DNA from: Mycolicibacterium lutetiense
GTDB lineage: Bacteria > Actinomycetota > Actinomycetes > Mycobacteriales > Mycobacteriaceae
Assembly (NCBI RefSeq): GCF_017876775.1
Contig: NZ_JAGIOP010000002.1
Location: forward strand, 2,108,001 to 2,172,000
Length of the DNA stretch: 64,000 nucleotides
Direction: 5' to 3'
In this document: one piece after another, positions 43,792-53,446 of the stretch
Numbering within the stretch: the first letter of the stretch is position 1
How the letters are laid out: each line of letters starts with the position of its first letter
Position numbers and translations under genes: made by a program
Notes under the pieces: model-generated
Databases searched by the model: none
What the model was told of the DNA's origin: nothing
What the model saw: only the letters and a program-made list of their open reading frames with translations

Positions 43792-44487
43792 ATGTACTAC
43801 TTCGCTTTATTGATCAGCCAGGACGTAGAACTGGCACCTGAGCAGCGGGCCGAGGGCATGGCTGCCTTCCAGGCATTTCACGCCAAGGCCACGTCGGCGA
43901 TCCGGGCCGGCGACGCGCTGGACAAAGGCGCTGCCGCCACCCGTATCGCCGGAGGCCCCGACCACCCGACGGTCACCGACGGCCCGTACGCCGAGGGCGC
44001 CGAGGTGGCTTGCGGCTACTACGTGTTCGAGGCCGACAATCTCGACGAAGCGCTGGCCCTGGCCCGCGATATCCCGGTCGCCCAGTTCGGCGCGGTCGAG
44101 GTGTGGCCGATGGTCCATTGGCAGGCCCCCGAACAGCCGCTCGGCAACGATTGGCTGGCCCTGCTACTGGAGCGGCCGGAGGACGTCAACACGCCTGGCA
44201 CCGACGAATGGAACCAGCAGGCGGGCCGACACGTCGAACTCGCCAAGACCATCGGCGACAGGACGCTCGCCGGCGCGCCGCTGCATCCACCGTCCACCGC
44301 TACCACCGTGCGCGTGCGTGACGGCAAGGTGGTGCTGACCGACGGCCCGTACGCCGAGGGCGCTGAGGTGGCCAACGGCTTCTACGTGCTGCGGGCATCG
44401 GATCGGGAGGAGGCGGTCAAGCTGGCGTCGATGATTCCGGCATCGGCCATCGAGGTCCGCCAGTTGGCCGGGGTTTCGGGCCTGTAA
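43792..44487 (+). CDS. Double YCII-domain (DGPF motif) protein
   Basis: A 231-residue protein from the ATG at 43792, with GGGAG upstream (an ATG six bases earlier is possible). It holds two YCII-like domains in tandem: residues 1-112 and 120-231. Each carries the same DGPYAEGAEVA motif, the 'DGPF' signature, in the active-site loop. YCII domains are small ferredoxin-like folds, some of which act as hydratases or hydrolases. Single-domain DGPF proteins regularly occur beside ECF42 sigma factors; here the fusion is to another YCII copy. The sigma gene starts seven bases after its stop. Function unknown. Confidence 0.85.
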   Translation: MYYFALLISQDVELAPEQRAEGMAAFQAFHAKATSAIRAGDALDKGAAATRIAGGPDHPTVTDGPYAEGAEVACGYYVFEADNLDEALALARDIPVAQFGAVEVWPMVHWQAPEQPLGNDWLALLLERPEDVNTPGTDEWNQQAGRHVELAKTIGDRTLAGAPLHPPSTATTVRVRDGKVVLTDGPYAEGAEVANGFYVLRASDREEAVKLASMIPASAIEVRQLAGVSGL

Positions 44488-44493
44488 TCGTCA

Positions 44494-45717
44494 ATGACCG
44501 CATTGGACGGCGTCTTTCGGCGCGAGTGGGGCCCGGTGGTGGCCACCATCGCCCGCTGGTCGGGTGATCTCACCGTGGCCGAGGACGCCGTCCAGGAGGC
44601 CTGCGCACAGGCGCTCCAGGTATGGCCGGCCGACGGCGTGCCCGCCAATCCCGGTGCGTGGTTGACCACAGTGGCACGCAACCGGGCCCTGGACCGCCTT
44701 CGGCGTGAATCTTCCCGTCCCGGAAAGGAACTCGCAGCGGTGTACGAGCAGGTGAACGCATCCGACGGTACCGAGCTGCACCCGGTGCGCGATGACGAGC
44801 TGCGGATGATGTTCACCTGCGCTCATCCTGCACTGGACCGTAGCGCGCAGCTGGCCCTGACGCTGCGTCTGATCTCCGGCCTCACCGTCACCGAGATCGC
44901 CCGTGCCGTGCTGCAGTCCGAGGCCGCGGTGGGTCAGCGAATCACCAGGGCCAAGAACAAGATTCGCCAGGCCAACATCCCGTTGCGGGTTCCGCCACCG
45001 GAGCTCCTTGCCGAGCGCACGCCACACGTTCTCGGCTGTATCTACTCGGTGTTCACCGAGGGCTACTGGTCGACCGGCGGACCCTCGGCCATCCGTGACG
45101 AGTTGTGCGATGAGGGTGTCCGGCTCGCGGGTGAACTGTGTTCGTTGATGCCCGGCAACCGCGACGCCCATGCTCTGGCCGCGCTTGTGCTGCTGCATGA
45201 TTCACGCCGCCGGACCCGGGTGGACGAGAGCGGGGCGTTGACACCGCTGGATGAGCAGGACCGTAGCCATTGGGATCGTTGCCGTATCTCCCGGGGGCTG
45301 GAGCAGTTGCGTTTGGCCGACGGCGCACCTGGCACATATCTTCCGCAGGCGGTGATCGCGGCGCTGCATGCGACAGCACCCACCTGGCAGCTCACCGACT
45401 GGGGCACCATCTGCCTGGCCTACGACCAGTTGGCGGCGATGACGGACTCGCCGGTCGTGCGCGCCAATCGTGCACTCGCTGTTGGCTTTCGCGATGGATT
45501 CCCGGCCGGGCTGGCCGCACTCGACGAGGTCGCCGATGATCCGCGGCTGGCCCGGATGAACGCGGTGGCGCCGATCCGGGCGGACCTGCTGCGCCGGGCC
45601 GGCCGGCTGAGCGAAGCCCAGCGCTGGTACCGCATCGCGCTCGACGGCGAGAGCGCTGGGTCTGAGCCGGCGCGCGCCTTCCTGCGACGCCGCCTCGCCG
45701 AATGCATCACCCCTTAA
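44494..45717 (+). CDS. ECF sigma factor of the ECF42 group
   Basis: A 407-residue sigma factor. Sigma region 2 spans about residues 10-75 (VAEDAVQEACAQALQVWP ... VARNRALDRLRRE) and region 4 about 115-165 (LTVTEIARAVLQSEAAVGQRITRAKNKIRQA). About 230 residues follow that are absent from ordinary ECF factors, with helical repeats (RLSEAQRWYRIAL, tetratricopeptide-like) as in the ECF42 group, where this tail modulates activity. There is no anti-sigma gene next to it. It forms a unit with the DGPF gene. Such factors are known to be linked to DGPF proteins; its inducing signal is unknown. Confidence 0.88.
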   Translation: MTALDGVFRREWGPVVATIARWSGDLTVAEDAVQEACAQALQVWPADGVPANPGAWLTTVARNRALDRLRRESSRPGKELAAVYEQVNASDGTELHPVRDDELRMMFTCAHPALDRSAQLALTLRLISGLTVTEIARAVLQSEAAVGQRITRAKNKIRQANIPLRVPPPELLAERTPHVLGCIYSVFTEGYWSTGGPSAIRDELCDEGVRLAGELCSLMPGNRDAHALAALVLLHDSRRRTRVDESGALTPLDEQDRSHWDRCRISRGLEQLRLADGAPGTYLPQAVIAALHATAPTWQLTDWGTICLAYDQLAAMTDSPVVRANRALAVGFRDGFPAGLAALDEVADDPRLARMNAVAPIRADLLRRAGRLSEAQRWYRIALDGESAGSEPARAFLRRRLAECITP

Positions 45718-45725
45718 ACCCCCAA

Positions 45726-45775
45726 CAGACGCAAAAGTGCCCCAAATCCGTAGATTTGGGGCACTTTTGTGTCTG
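45726..45775. terminator. Bidirectional terminator between ECF42 and rplA
   Basis: A 50-base hairpin: AAAAGTGCCCCAAATC / GATTTGGGGCACTTTT (45733-45768, 4-base loop), extended by CAGAC / GTCTG outside. Both flanks give U-runs, so it can end the plus-strand sigma gene and the minus-strand rplA gene. Confidence 0.95.
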
Positions 45776-45790
45776 CTCGCGCAGAGAAAA

Positions 45791-46498
45791 TTACGCCTCG
45801 GTGAAGTTCCGGGTCACCGACGGGTCAACCGGGATACCCGGGCCCGTGGTGGTGGAGACGGTCACCTTCTTGAGGTAACGCCCCTTCGAGGACGACGGCT
45901 TGGCACGCAGCACCTCGTCGAGGGCGGCGCCGTAGTTCTCGGCCAGCTTGTCCTCGTCGAAGGACGCCTTGCCGATCACGAAGTGCAGGTTGGCCTGCTT
46001 GTCGACGCGGAAGTTGATCTTGCCGCCCTTGATGTCGGCCACAGCCTTGGTGACATCGGGGGTGACGGTGCCGGTCTTGGGGTTCGGCATCAGACCGCGC
46101 GGGCCCAGCACGCGGGCGATCCGACCGACCTTGGCCATCTGATCCGGGGTGGCGATCGCGGCGTCGAAGTCCAGGAAACCGCCCTGGATCTTCTCGATCA
46201 GGTCGTCGCTGCCGACGATATCGGCGCCGGCGGCCAGCGCCTGCTCTGCCTTCTCACCGACGGCGAACACGGCGACGCGGGCGGTCTTACCGGTGCCGTG
46301 CGGCAGGTTGACGGTGCCGCGGACCATCTGGTCAGCCTTGCGGGGGTCCACACCGAGGCGGATGGCGACCTCGACGGTGGCGTCCTGCTTCTTGGAGGAA
46401 GTCTCCTTGGCCAGCTTCGCAGCCTCAAGCGGGGTGTAGAGCTTGTCCCGGTCGATCTTCTCCGCGGCTTCGCGGTATGCCTTGCTGTTCTTGCTCAT
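45791..46498 (-). CDS. rplA: 50S ribosomal protein L1
   Basis: A 235-residue L1, the mobile stalk protein at the E site. The segments [23 protein letters not shown] and [11 protein letters not shown] are characteristic. It follows rplK by 72 bases and closes the secE-nusG-rplK-rplA string. In many bacteria L1 represses the operon through a site in the rplK leader; no such site was verified. Normal length. Confidence 0.99.
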   Translation of the reverse strand: MSKNSKAYREAAEKIDRDKLYTPLEAAKLAKETSSKKQDATVEVAIRLGVDPRKADQMVRGTVNLPHGTGKTARVAVFAVGEKAEQALAAGADIVGSDDLIEKIQGGFLDFDAAIATPDQMAKVGRIARVLGPRGLMPNPKTGTVTPDVTKAVADIKGGKINFRVDKQANLHFVIGKASFDEDKLAENYGAALDEVLRAKPSSSKGRYLKKVTVSTTTGPGIPVDPSVTRNFTEA

Positions 46499-46570
46499 TG
46501 AATCTCCAATTCAGAGTCTGTGGTTGGCGGGCCGAAGCGGGCCCTCCCACGTCTTGCAGTAGTGCCGAAA

Positions 46571-47002
46571 TTATTCGACGGTGATGCCCATGGAGCGGGC
46601 CGTGCCGGCGATGATCTTCGACGCAGCGTCGATGTCGTTGGCGTTGAGATCGGCCTTCTTGGTCTCGGCGATCTCGCGAACCTGATCCCAGGTCACCTTG
46701 GCGACCTTGGTCTTGTGCGGTTCGCCCGAACCCTTGGGCACACCGGCGGCCTTGAGCAGCAGCTTGGCGGCGGGCGGGGTCTTCAGTGCGAAAGTGAAGC
46801 TGCGATCCTCGTAGACGGTGATCTCCACGGGGATGACGTTTCCGCGCTGCGACTCGGTCGCGGCGTTGTACGCCTTGCAGAACTCCATGATGTTGACGCC
46901 GTGCTGGCCAAGTGCAGGACCGACCGGCGGGGCGGGGTTGGCCTGCCCGGCCTGGATCTGCAGCTTGATGAGCCCGGCGACCTTCTTTTTCTTCGGGGCC
47001 AT
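46571..47002 (-). CDS. rplK: 50S ribosomal protein L11
   Basis: A 143-residue L11, part of the GTPase-associated centre. The N-terminal loop [20 protein letters not shown] (20 residues) and the C-terminal rRNA-binding helices are normal. It is also the partner of RelA sensing and the target region of thiopeptide antibiotics. ATG preceded by GGAA. Lies 71 bases after nusG. Confidence 0.99.
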   Translation of the reverse strand: MAPKKKKVAGLIKLQIQAGQANPAPPVGPALGQHGVNIMEFCKAYNAATESQRGNVIPVEITVYEDRSFTFALKTPPAAKLLLKAAGVPKGSGEPHKTKVAKVTWDQVREIAETKKADLNANDIDAASKIIAGTARSMGITVE

Positions 47003-47072
47003 GCTTCTGGTGTTCCTTTACTTGCTCATCCAAGGGCGTGAAACGCCCGTTGTTACTAGCCGCTGGGAGCGA

Positions 47073-47921
<849 letters not shown>

Positions 47922-47933
47922 TCAAATTCCAGA

Positions 47934-48410
47934 TCAGGTGCCGAACACCAGCGACACCAGTCGCGCGAGTCCGAGGTCGGTGCCGGAGATCAGCGCGACC
48001 ATGAACACCAGGAAGGTCAGCACCACGGTGGTGTAGCTGACCATCTGCTTACGGTTCGGCCAGATCACCTTGCGGAGCTCGGCTACGACCTGCTGCAGAT
48101 AATTGACGACGAACATGATCGGGTTGCGCGACGGCCCGGTCTTCTTGGCCTTCTTGGCCTTGGCCTTCTTCGACTTTCCGGAGTCGGCCTTGGCATCGTC
48201 GGTCGACGCGTCACTGTCGGCTTCGTCGCTGTCGACCTCACCGACCACGCGACGGGTCCGCTTACCGGTCGGACGCAGCGGCCCGGTCGGACGCAGCGGC
48301 CCGGTCGCCACCGCGGTCTGACCGCTGGTGGTGTCCACTGCCCCGGCGTCGGTGCCAGCGTCGGTTCCGGTGTCGTCTGCGGAGCCGGCACCTTCACGCT
48401 CGTCGCTCAC
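47934..48410 (-). CDS. secE: Preprotein translocase subunit SecE
   Basis: A 158-residue SecE from GTG. The N-terminal 90 residues are acidic and Thr/Gly-rich with a repeat [14 protein letters not shown], as in actinobacterial SecE. The core at about residues 98-150 holds [24 protein letters not shown] (cited in parts: ELRKVIWP) and one transmembrane helix. It clamps SecY in the membrane. It precedes nusG and follows tRNA-Trp, the usual order. Confidence 0.97.
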   Translation of the reverse strand: MSDEREGAGSADDTGTDAGTDAGAVDTTSGQTAVATGPLRPTGPLRPTGKRTRRVVGEVDSDEADSDASTDDAKADSGKSKKAKAKKAKKTGPSRNPIMFVVNYLQQVVAELRKVIWPNRKQMVSYTTVVLTFLVFMVALISGTDLGLARLVSLVFGT

Positions 48411-48492
48411 CGCATGCTCCGTTCATGTCTAGCGGACTGGTTTGTTGCGGTCACCTTCCAGTGTCCACATGTTGTCGAGTATTCAGTTTGAG

Positions 48493-48565
<73 letters not shown>

Positions 48566-48727
48566 CTGTCGGTGACATGCTGGCGCTTCCGCCACCGTAC
48601 TGCGCCGAGCCTTACACAATTCACGCGCGGCCCGTTCATGGTCAAGCCAACGGACAGCGCGCTGAAATGGGAAAAACCCCGAGTGCCGAGTGTACCCGGC
48701 GTGGGCGCCAGACACTAATCCCGACTG

Positions 48728-49237
48728 CTACTCCCCGGCAGCCTTGCGAATAACCTGCCCGGATTCCGGATCCCACTTCACCTGGACGGAGTTGTCACCC
48801 TCGTGACCCATCAGCGTGGTGTATCCGTCCAGCACCACCTCACCGTTGTCGTCGGTGCACACATTGTGGGTGACGACAATGTCAGCGCCGAAGCGTCGAT
48901 CAACCGAGGCGATCACCATCGTGGCGTGCAGCCGGTCGCCAACCTTGACCGGCCGGTGGTAGACGAACTTCTGGTCAACCTGGAGGATCTGCATGGTTTC
49001 CATGCCGAGGTCGACATTGCGGAAGAAGTCGGCCTGCACCTGCAGCGCGAAGATGGAGGAGAAGGTCGGGCCCGCGACGAGCGCATCGTGGCCGAGGGCG
49101 GCTGCGGCTTCCTCGTCGAAGCTGGCCGGATCGTCGGCCTTGACCGACCGTGCGAACTGCCGCACATGTTCACGACCGACTTCGAAAACCTCGGGGTACT
49201 CGTAAACGATGCCCAGGATGTCAGCCTTCAGTGCCAT
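48728..49237 (-). CDS. hadC: (3R)-hydroxyacyl-ACP dehydratase subunit HadC
   Basis: A 169-residue single hot-dog domain protein with an extended C-terminus (DNSVQVKWDPESGQVIRKAAGE, cited in parts). Together with HadB it makes the HadBC dehydratase, which removes water from long (3R)-hydroxyacyl-AcpM in mycobacterial FAS-II. HadC is the scaffold subunit; the catalytic dyad comes from HadB. It starts 12 bases after the hadB stop and completes hadABC. Confidence 0.95.
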   Translation of the reverse strand: MALKADILGIVYEYPEVFEVGREHVRQFARSVKADDPASFDEEAAAALGHDALVAGPTFSSIFALQVQADFFRNVDLGMETMQILQVDQKFVYHRPVKVGDRLHATMVIASVDRRFGADIVVTHNVCTDDNGEVVLDGYTTLMGHEGDNSVQVKWDPESGQVIRKAAGE

Positions 49238-49249
49238 GGCCAGATCTCC

Positions 49250-49678
49250 TTACGCCAGTTTCGCGGTCGCTGTGGCCCGCCCGAAGATCTTCTTTCCACC
49301 TGCGGTCGCCGAGATGGCGAGGGTGACAAGTTTCTGCTCGGCATCCACGGACTTGACCCGTCCGTTGAAGATGATCTCGGCGCCGACGCCGTCGTTGGGA
49401 ACCGGCACGACCGCGGTGAAACGGACGTTGTACTCGGTGACTGCGGCCGGGTCGCCGACCCAGGCGGTGACGTAGCCGCCACCGAGGCCCATGGTCAGCA
49501 TGCCGTGGGCGATCGCGGTGTCGAGGCCGACCTGCTTGGCGATCTCGTCGTCCCAGTGGATCGGGTTGAGGTCACCGGACACGCCGGCGTAGTTGACCAG
49601 ATCTCCACGGGTCAGCGGGATCACCCGCTCCGGAAGCGTGTCACCGACGTTGACCGAACTGAACTCGCGCAGCGCCAT
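49250..49678 (-). CDS. hadB: (3R)-hydroxyacyl-ACP dehydratase catalytic subunit HadB
   Basis: A 142-residue hot-dog protein with the hydratase-2 motif SGDLNPIHWDDE. Asp36 and His41 are present, the catalytic pair of FAS-II dehydratase. HadB pairs with HadA for shorter chains and with HadC for longer ones in mycolic acid elongation. The ATG overlaps the hadA stop by one base (TGATG). Confidence 0.97.
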   Translation of the reverse strand: MALREFSSVNVGDTLPERVIPLTRGDLVNYAGVSGDLNPIHWDDEIAKQVGLDTAIAHGMLTMGLGGGYVTAWVGDPAAVTEYNVRFTAVVPVPNDGVGAEIIFNGRVKSVDAEQKLVTLAISATAGGKKIFGRATATAKLA

Positions 49679-50142
49679 CAGTTAAAACCCTCTTCTCCGT
49701 CGCCTGCACGCCCGGCCAGGGTCGTGTAGGCCTCCTGGACCACATCACCCGTGTCATCGGTGATGATGTTCTTGGTCACGATGATGTCAGTGCCGTGCGC
49801 CTTGCGTACGGAATGCACGTACACGTCGCAGTACAGCTTGTCGCCCGCCTTGACCGGCTTGAGGAACTTCAGCTCCTGGTCGACCTGGACGATCTGCGCA
49901 TCCTGGATGCCGATGTCGGCCCACTCGAAGAACGCCCACTGTGCCTGGTAACCGAAGATGCAGATAAAGGTCAGCGGCGCGGGCAGCGAGTCGAATCCGA
50001 TCTCGGCCGCGACGGCTTCGTCGTGGAAGAACGCATCGTCGTTCTTGACCGCGATCGCATGCTCGCGAATCTTCTCGCGTCCGACCTCGTAGTGCTCAGG
50101 ATGCCTGTAGTGCATCCCGACGATGTTTGACGAAAGGGCCAC
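49678..50142 (-). CDS. hadA: (3R)-hydroxyacyl-ACP dehydratase subunit HadA
   Basis: A 154-residue hot-dog protein from GTG at 50142. Cys61 lies in PLTFICIFGYQ; this is the residue attacked by thiacetazone and isoxyl in M. tuberculosis, so the gene looks drug-sensitive at this position. HadAB dehydrates the shorter meromycolate intermediates. It follows rpmG by ten bases, and hadB overlaps its end. Confidence 0.97.
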   Translation of the reverse strand: MALSSNIVGMHYRHPEHYEVGREKIREHAIAVKNDDAFFHDEAVAAEIGFDSLPAPLTFICIFGYQAQWAFFEWADIGIQDAQIVQVDQELKFLKPVKAGDKLYCDVYVHSVRKAHGTDIIVTKNIITDDTGDVVQEAYTTLAGRAGDGEEGFN

Positions 50143-50152
50143 GAGCGTCTGG

Positions 50153-50320
50153 CTACCGCGACTCTTTGTGCGGCTGATGGGTGCCGCAGTTCGGGCAGAA
50201 CTTCTTGATCTCGAGCCGGTCGGGATCGTTGCGGCGGTTCTTCTTGGTGATGTAGTTGCGGTGCTTGCACACCTCGCACGCCAAAGTGATCTTCGGCCGT
50301 ACGTCGGTACTCGACGCCAC
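50153..50320 (-). CDS. rpmG: 50S ribosomal protein L33 (zinc-binding type)
   Basis: A 55-residue protein, GTG start at 50320: [20 protein letters not shown] ... [17 protein letters not shown] (translated directly here). It carries two CxxC pairs (CEVC, CPNC), so it is the zinc-containing type and not the cysteine-free copy induced on zinc limitation. It sits between tRNA-Met and hadA, the place of rpmG2 (Rv0634B). Confidence 0.95.
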
Positions 50321-50365
50321 GTCAGTTCTCCCTGCTCAAATCACGCTCTGTTGTTGCTGTTCCTG

Positions 50366-50439
50366 TAGCGGTGGGGAGGCTCGATCTCCCGACCTCACGA
50401 TTATGAGTCGTGCGCTCTAACCAGCTGAGCTACACCGCC
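50366..50439 (-). tRNA. metT: tRNA-Met (CAT anticodon)
   Basis: A 74-base cloverleaf. The acceptor strand GGCGGTG pairs with CACCGCT (with one G-U pair at the end) and the discriminator is A; the anticodon loop reads CTCATAA giving CAT. The G1-U72 end pair argues against an initiator tRNA, which has an unpaired C1-A72, so this is the elongator. It lies between tRNA-Thr and rpmG. Confidence 0.92.
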
Positions 50440-50478
50440 CCGATCGACGCGGACGGGGCTACGCCCGAGCGTCCACCG

Positions 50479-50551
50479 AGCCCCCTAACGGAATCGAACC
50501 GTTGACCTTTTCCTTACCATGGAAACGCTCTACCGACTGAGCTAAGGGGGC
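50479..50551 (-). tRNA. thrT: tRNA-Thr (GGT anticodon)
   Basis: A 73-base cloverleaf. GCCCCCT pairs with AGGGGGC, the anticodon loop ATGGTAA gives GGT, the T-arm is GGTTCGATTCC and the discriminator is U. First gene of the tRNA-Thr, tRNA-Met, rpmG, hadABC string, with a predicted promoter just upstream. Confidence 0.93.
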
Positions 50552-50584
50552 GTGTCCCGGAGCCGTAGCTGCGGGGCCTTAAAG

Positions 50585-50614
50585 AGGGTACAGCTTCCCC
50601 GGCAGCCAAACCAA
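50585..50614 (-). promoter_or_regulatory. Predicted promoter of tRNA-Thr
   Basis: On the minus strand, TTGGTT (50614-50609), an 18-base spacer and TACCCT (50590-50585) fit TTGnnn-N18-TAnnnT. The transcript would start near 50578, about 27 bases before the tRNA 5' end. Confidence 0.5.
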
Positions 50615-50659
50615 ACCGCAGGTCAGGATGGCCGCCGGGGAGCTGTTTTGCCTGGTCGG

Positions 50660-51895
50660 CTAGTCCAGGAGCCAATCGTTGGGCGCGAACAGCTCGCAGT
50701 GCACCCGCTCGTGGGCGATCCCCCGGTGGCTCAGCTGAGTGCGGACCGCATCGACGAAGCCGGCCCCACCGCACAGGTAGTACGCGGCGTCGGCGGGCAG
50801 TTCCACCCCGTCGAGATTGAGCAGTCCGGCGTGCACGCCCTGGGCGCCACCGGTGACACCGTCCTCGTACCAGAGGTCGAGGCTCGCGTGGGGCAGCGCG
50901 TCGACCAACTCGTGCTGACGCTCGCGCAGCGGCTGGCCGCTGTCACTGCGGTCGGCATGCAGGACCCGCACGTGGGTGTCGGGCGCCTCGGCGGCCACGA
51001 ACTCCAGGATGCCGACCATCGGGGTGATCCCGATGCCCGCGGACACCAGGACCAGGGGGCCGTCGGGCCGGCCGCCGGTGTACAGGTCTCCGAACGGCAG
51101 CGTGACGTCGAGCAGGTCGCCGATGCAGAGATTGGCCCGGATCCAGGACGAGACCTCGCCGGCGGGCTGGTCCGCGACGGCGTCGACGGGCTTGACCGCA
51201 AACGTCAGATCGGTGGATCCGGGTGCGCCGACCAGGCTGTACTGACGTAGCTGGCGGGCACCGTCGGGCATCGTCACGCCGACCGAGACGTACTGTCCGG
51301 CCACGAAGTTGACCGGCTCGGCGGCACGCACGGTGACCAGTACCGCACCGGACGGGTCGTCGACGCGGGAGACGACGCGCAGCCGCCGGAAGACGTCACC
51401 GGGTTCTACGCCGGCGCCGGCGTAGAGGTCACGCTCCAGCGCGATCAGGGTGTCGGCCATGATCCAGTAGACCCGGTCCCAGGCCTCGGCCACGTCGGCT
51501 GTCACGGTGTCGGCGCCCAGCACCTCGACGATCGCGGCGAACAGGTTGTCGTGCACGATCGGGTACTGGTCGGCGGTGATGCCCAGCGAGGCGTGCTTGT
51601 GCCCGATGCGGGCCAGCAGCGCCGACGGGTGCGGCAGGTCGGGGTTGACCAGGTGGGTGGCGAACGTGGCGATCGACGCCGCCAGTGCGCGCTGCTGGGC
51701 TCCCTGAGCCTGGTTGCCACGGTTGAAGAGGTTGCGCAGCAGCTCGGGGTGGTTGGCAAACAGCCGGCGGTAGAACTCCGAGGTGATCTCGTCGATGTGC
51801 GCGCCGATGAGGGGCAGTGTCGCGGAGACGATTTCGGCGTGCTTGGGCTCCAGTTCGTCGCGTACCGCAGACGGCTCGGGGCTGGTGACGGTCAT
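50660..51895 (-). CDS. hmp: Flavohemoglobin nitric oxide dioxygenase
   Basis: A 411-residue Hmp. The globin domain (about residues 15-155) has Tyr42 in FYRRLF (heme pocket B10), NQAQGAQQ (E7 region) and the proximal His101 in GHKHASLGI. The FAD domain shows RQYSLVG and the NAD(P)H domain has VSAGIGITPM and CGGAGFV. It oxidises NO to nitrate using O2 and NADH. Its start overlaps the nsrR stop by four bases. It is not found at this place in M. tuberculosis, as far as I recall. Confidence 0.95.
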   Translation of the reverse strand: MTVTSPEPSAVRDELEPKHAEIVSATLPLIGAHIDEITSEFYRRLFANHPELLRNLFNRGNQAQGAQQRALAASIATFATHLVNPDLPHPSALLARIGHKHASLGITADQYPIVHDNLFAAIVEVLGADTVTADVAEAWDRVYWIMADTLIALERDLYAGAGVEPGDVFRRLRVVSRVDDPSGAVLVTVRAAEPVNFVAGQYVSVGVTMPDGARQLRQYSLVGAPGSTDLTFAVKPVDAVADQPAGEVSSWIRANLCIGDLLDVTLPFGDLYTGGRPDGPLVLVSAGIGITPMVGILEFVAAEAPDTHVRVLHADRSDSGQPLRERQHELVDALPHASLDLWYEDGVTGGAQGVHAGLLNLDGVELPADAAYYLCGGAGFVDAVRTQLSHRGIAHERVHCELFAPNDWLLD

Positions 51896-52344
51896 CGGGG
51901 ATTCCTTTCGGGGGTGGTGAGTTGCAGAACAATCGGTAGGCGGCTGTCGGCCGTCAGGTCGGTGACGGTGTATTTGTCGAGTTCGCGATAGAACGCCTCC
52001 TTTGCGTCGGCCAGGACCCGGCGTAGCCGGCAGGCTGCGATCAGCGGGCAGGGGGAATCCCCGCCGCATTCGATGACCTCGCGGTCCCCTTCGAGTTCGC
52101 GCACGAGCCAGCCGATCGAGGCGTTGCGCCCGGCGTCGGTGAGCACCAGTCCCCCGACGCGGCCGCGGCGGGCGTGCACCATGCCGAGCTCGGACAATCT
52201 GGACACGGCTTTGGCGACGTGGTGTTCGGAGGCGGCAGCCCCCGAGGCGATGGTGCGGGTGGTGATGCGCCGCTCCTCTGATTCACCCGAGGACAGCAGC
52301 ATCAGCGTGCGTAGCCCTAGGTCGGTGAACCGGGTGAGGTGCAT
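51892..52344 (-). CDS. nsrR: Rrf2-family NO-responsive repressor NsrR
   Basis: A 150-residue Rrf2 regulator. The winged helix covers about residues 1-65. Cys93, Cys99 and Cys105 (CGGDSPCPLIAAC) have the same spacing as in the streptomycete NsrR, where they hold the NO-sensitive iron-sulfur cluster. hmp begins at its stop codon (ATGA), so NsrR controls its own operon. A fitting palindrome lies 15 bases before its start. Confidence 0.92.
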   Translation of the reverse strand: MHLTRFTDLGLRTLMLLSSGESEERRITTRTIASGAAASEHHVAKAVSRLSELGMVHARRGRVGGLVLTDAGRNASIGWLVRELEGDREVIECGGDSPCPLIAACRLRRVLADAKEAFYRELDKYTVTDLTADSRLPIVLQLTTPERNPR

Positions 52345-52359
52345 GGCTCTGACCGTAGT

Positions 52360-52384
52360 AATTCCGCATTTTTGATGCGAGTTT
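52360..52384 (-). promoter_or_regulatory. Candidate NsrR operator
   Basis: AATTCCGCAT-N5-ATGCGAGTTT: the core CGCAT / ATGCG (52365-52379) is perfect and the flanking AATTC / GAGTT is close. It has the size and AT-rich centre of an NsrR site and lies just upstream of nsrR, in the gap to the divergent MBL-fold gene. Confidence 0.6.
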
Positions 52385-52480
52385 TATCGGTGTGGGGTCA
52401 AACACGTCATGACATGCGGTTTTTGGACCTGCGCGGATGCCTGCGCCGGCACTGTTCGGCGGCGCCAATAGGCTTGGCGC

Positions 52481-53206
52481 ATGTCCGAGCCCCAGGTTGC
52501 AGACCGCTTGTACTTCCGCCAGTTGTTGTCGGGCCGCGACTACGCGGCCGGCGACCCGATCGCACAGCAGATGCGCAACTTCTCGTATCTGATCGGCGAC
52601 CGCGAGACCGGCGACGCCGTGGTGGTCGACCCGGCGTATGCGGCCAACGATCTGGTCGATGCGCTCGAAGCCGACGACATGCATCTCTCCGGGGTGTTGG
52701 TCACCCACCACCACCCCGACCATGTCGGCGGCACGATGGCGGGCTTCTCCCTGAAGGGTCTCGCCGAACTGCTGGAGCGTCAGAGCGTGCCGGTCCACGT
52801 CAACACCCACGAGGCCGACTGGGTTTCCCGGGTCACCGGGATCGCGCCCAGTGAGCTGACCTCGCACGTCCACGGCGACAAGGTCGCGATCGGCGCGTTG
52901 GAGATCGAGCTACTCCACACCCCCGGTCACACGCCGGGCAGTCAGTGCTTCCTGCTGGACGGCCGACTGGTCGCCGGCGACACGCTGTTTCTCGACGGAT
53001 GCGGGCGTACCGACTTTCCCGGCGGGGACGTCGACGACATGTTCCGCAGCCTGCAAGCGCTGGCCCAGCTGCCCGGCGACCCGACCGTCTTCCCCGGGCA
53101 CTGGTACTCGACCGACCCGAGCGCTTCGCTCGAAGAAGTCAAACGCAGCAACTACGTGTACCGGGCGTCAAACCTCGAGCAATGGCACATGTTGATGGGT
53201 GGCTGA
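52481..53206 (+). CDS. Metallo-beta-lactamase-fold hydrolase (glyoxalase II-like)
   Basis: A 241-residue MBL-fold enzyme. The metal motif THHHPDHVGG (near residue 74), LLHTPGHTPGSQCF (second His), VAGDTLFLDGCGRTDF (bridging Asp) and FPGHWYS (last His) are complete. Likely a thioester hydrolase of the glyoxalase II or persulfide dioxygenase kind; the substrate in mycothiol-using bacteria is uncertain. Equivalent to Rv0634c by position. Confidence 0.88.
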   Translation: MSEPQVADRLYFRQLLSGRDYAAGDPIAQQMRNFSYLIGDRETGDAVVVDPAYAANDLVDALEADDMHLSGVLVTHHHPDHVGGTMAGFSLKGLAELLERQSVPVHVNTHEADWVSRVTGIAPSELTSHVHGDKVAIGALEIELLHTPGHTPGSQCFLLDGRLVAGDTLFLDGCGRTDFPGGDVDDMFRSLQALAQLPGDPTVFPGHWYSTDPSASLEEVKRSNYVYRASNLEQWHMLMGG

Positions 53207-53446
53207 TGGATCGTTTCAGTTCGACCAAGTGCGGATTCCACTGAATTGACGATCATGAAACGGAGCAACTCCGCCTTGCAGCGGTAGCGCTGCCACGGAT
53301 TTCGTTGCCCAAGCGGTTGCATGGGGAACTACGCACCGTTTTGCGCGATTCGAGTAGTGCAATACTCAGGACATCAGCCCGCAGACCCGGCAAAGTATTG
53401 GTCAGCATCAGTTGAGCAGTAGTTGACAGTCCTGCCGGGGGTCGCC

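Noticed and set aside
48566..48660. TTGACC-N18-AATTGT as the promoter of tRNA-Trp
   Set aside because: The -10 box is weak and the distance to the tRNA is long; the tRNA may be cotranscribed with hadC.
50592..50644. Inverted pair AGCTTCCCCGGC / GCCGGGGAGCT after hmp as a terminator
   Set aside because: There is no U-run, and it overlaps the -35 and spacer of the predicted tRNA-Thr promoter. It may be a chance pairing.
53207..53446. Inverted repeats around ATCGTTTCA / TGAAACG after the glyoxalase-like gene as a terminator
   Set aside because: The arms are short and separated by about 40 bases with no U-run; no gene is supported in this gap.
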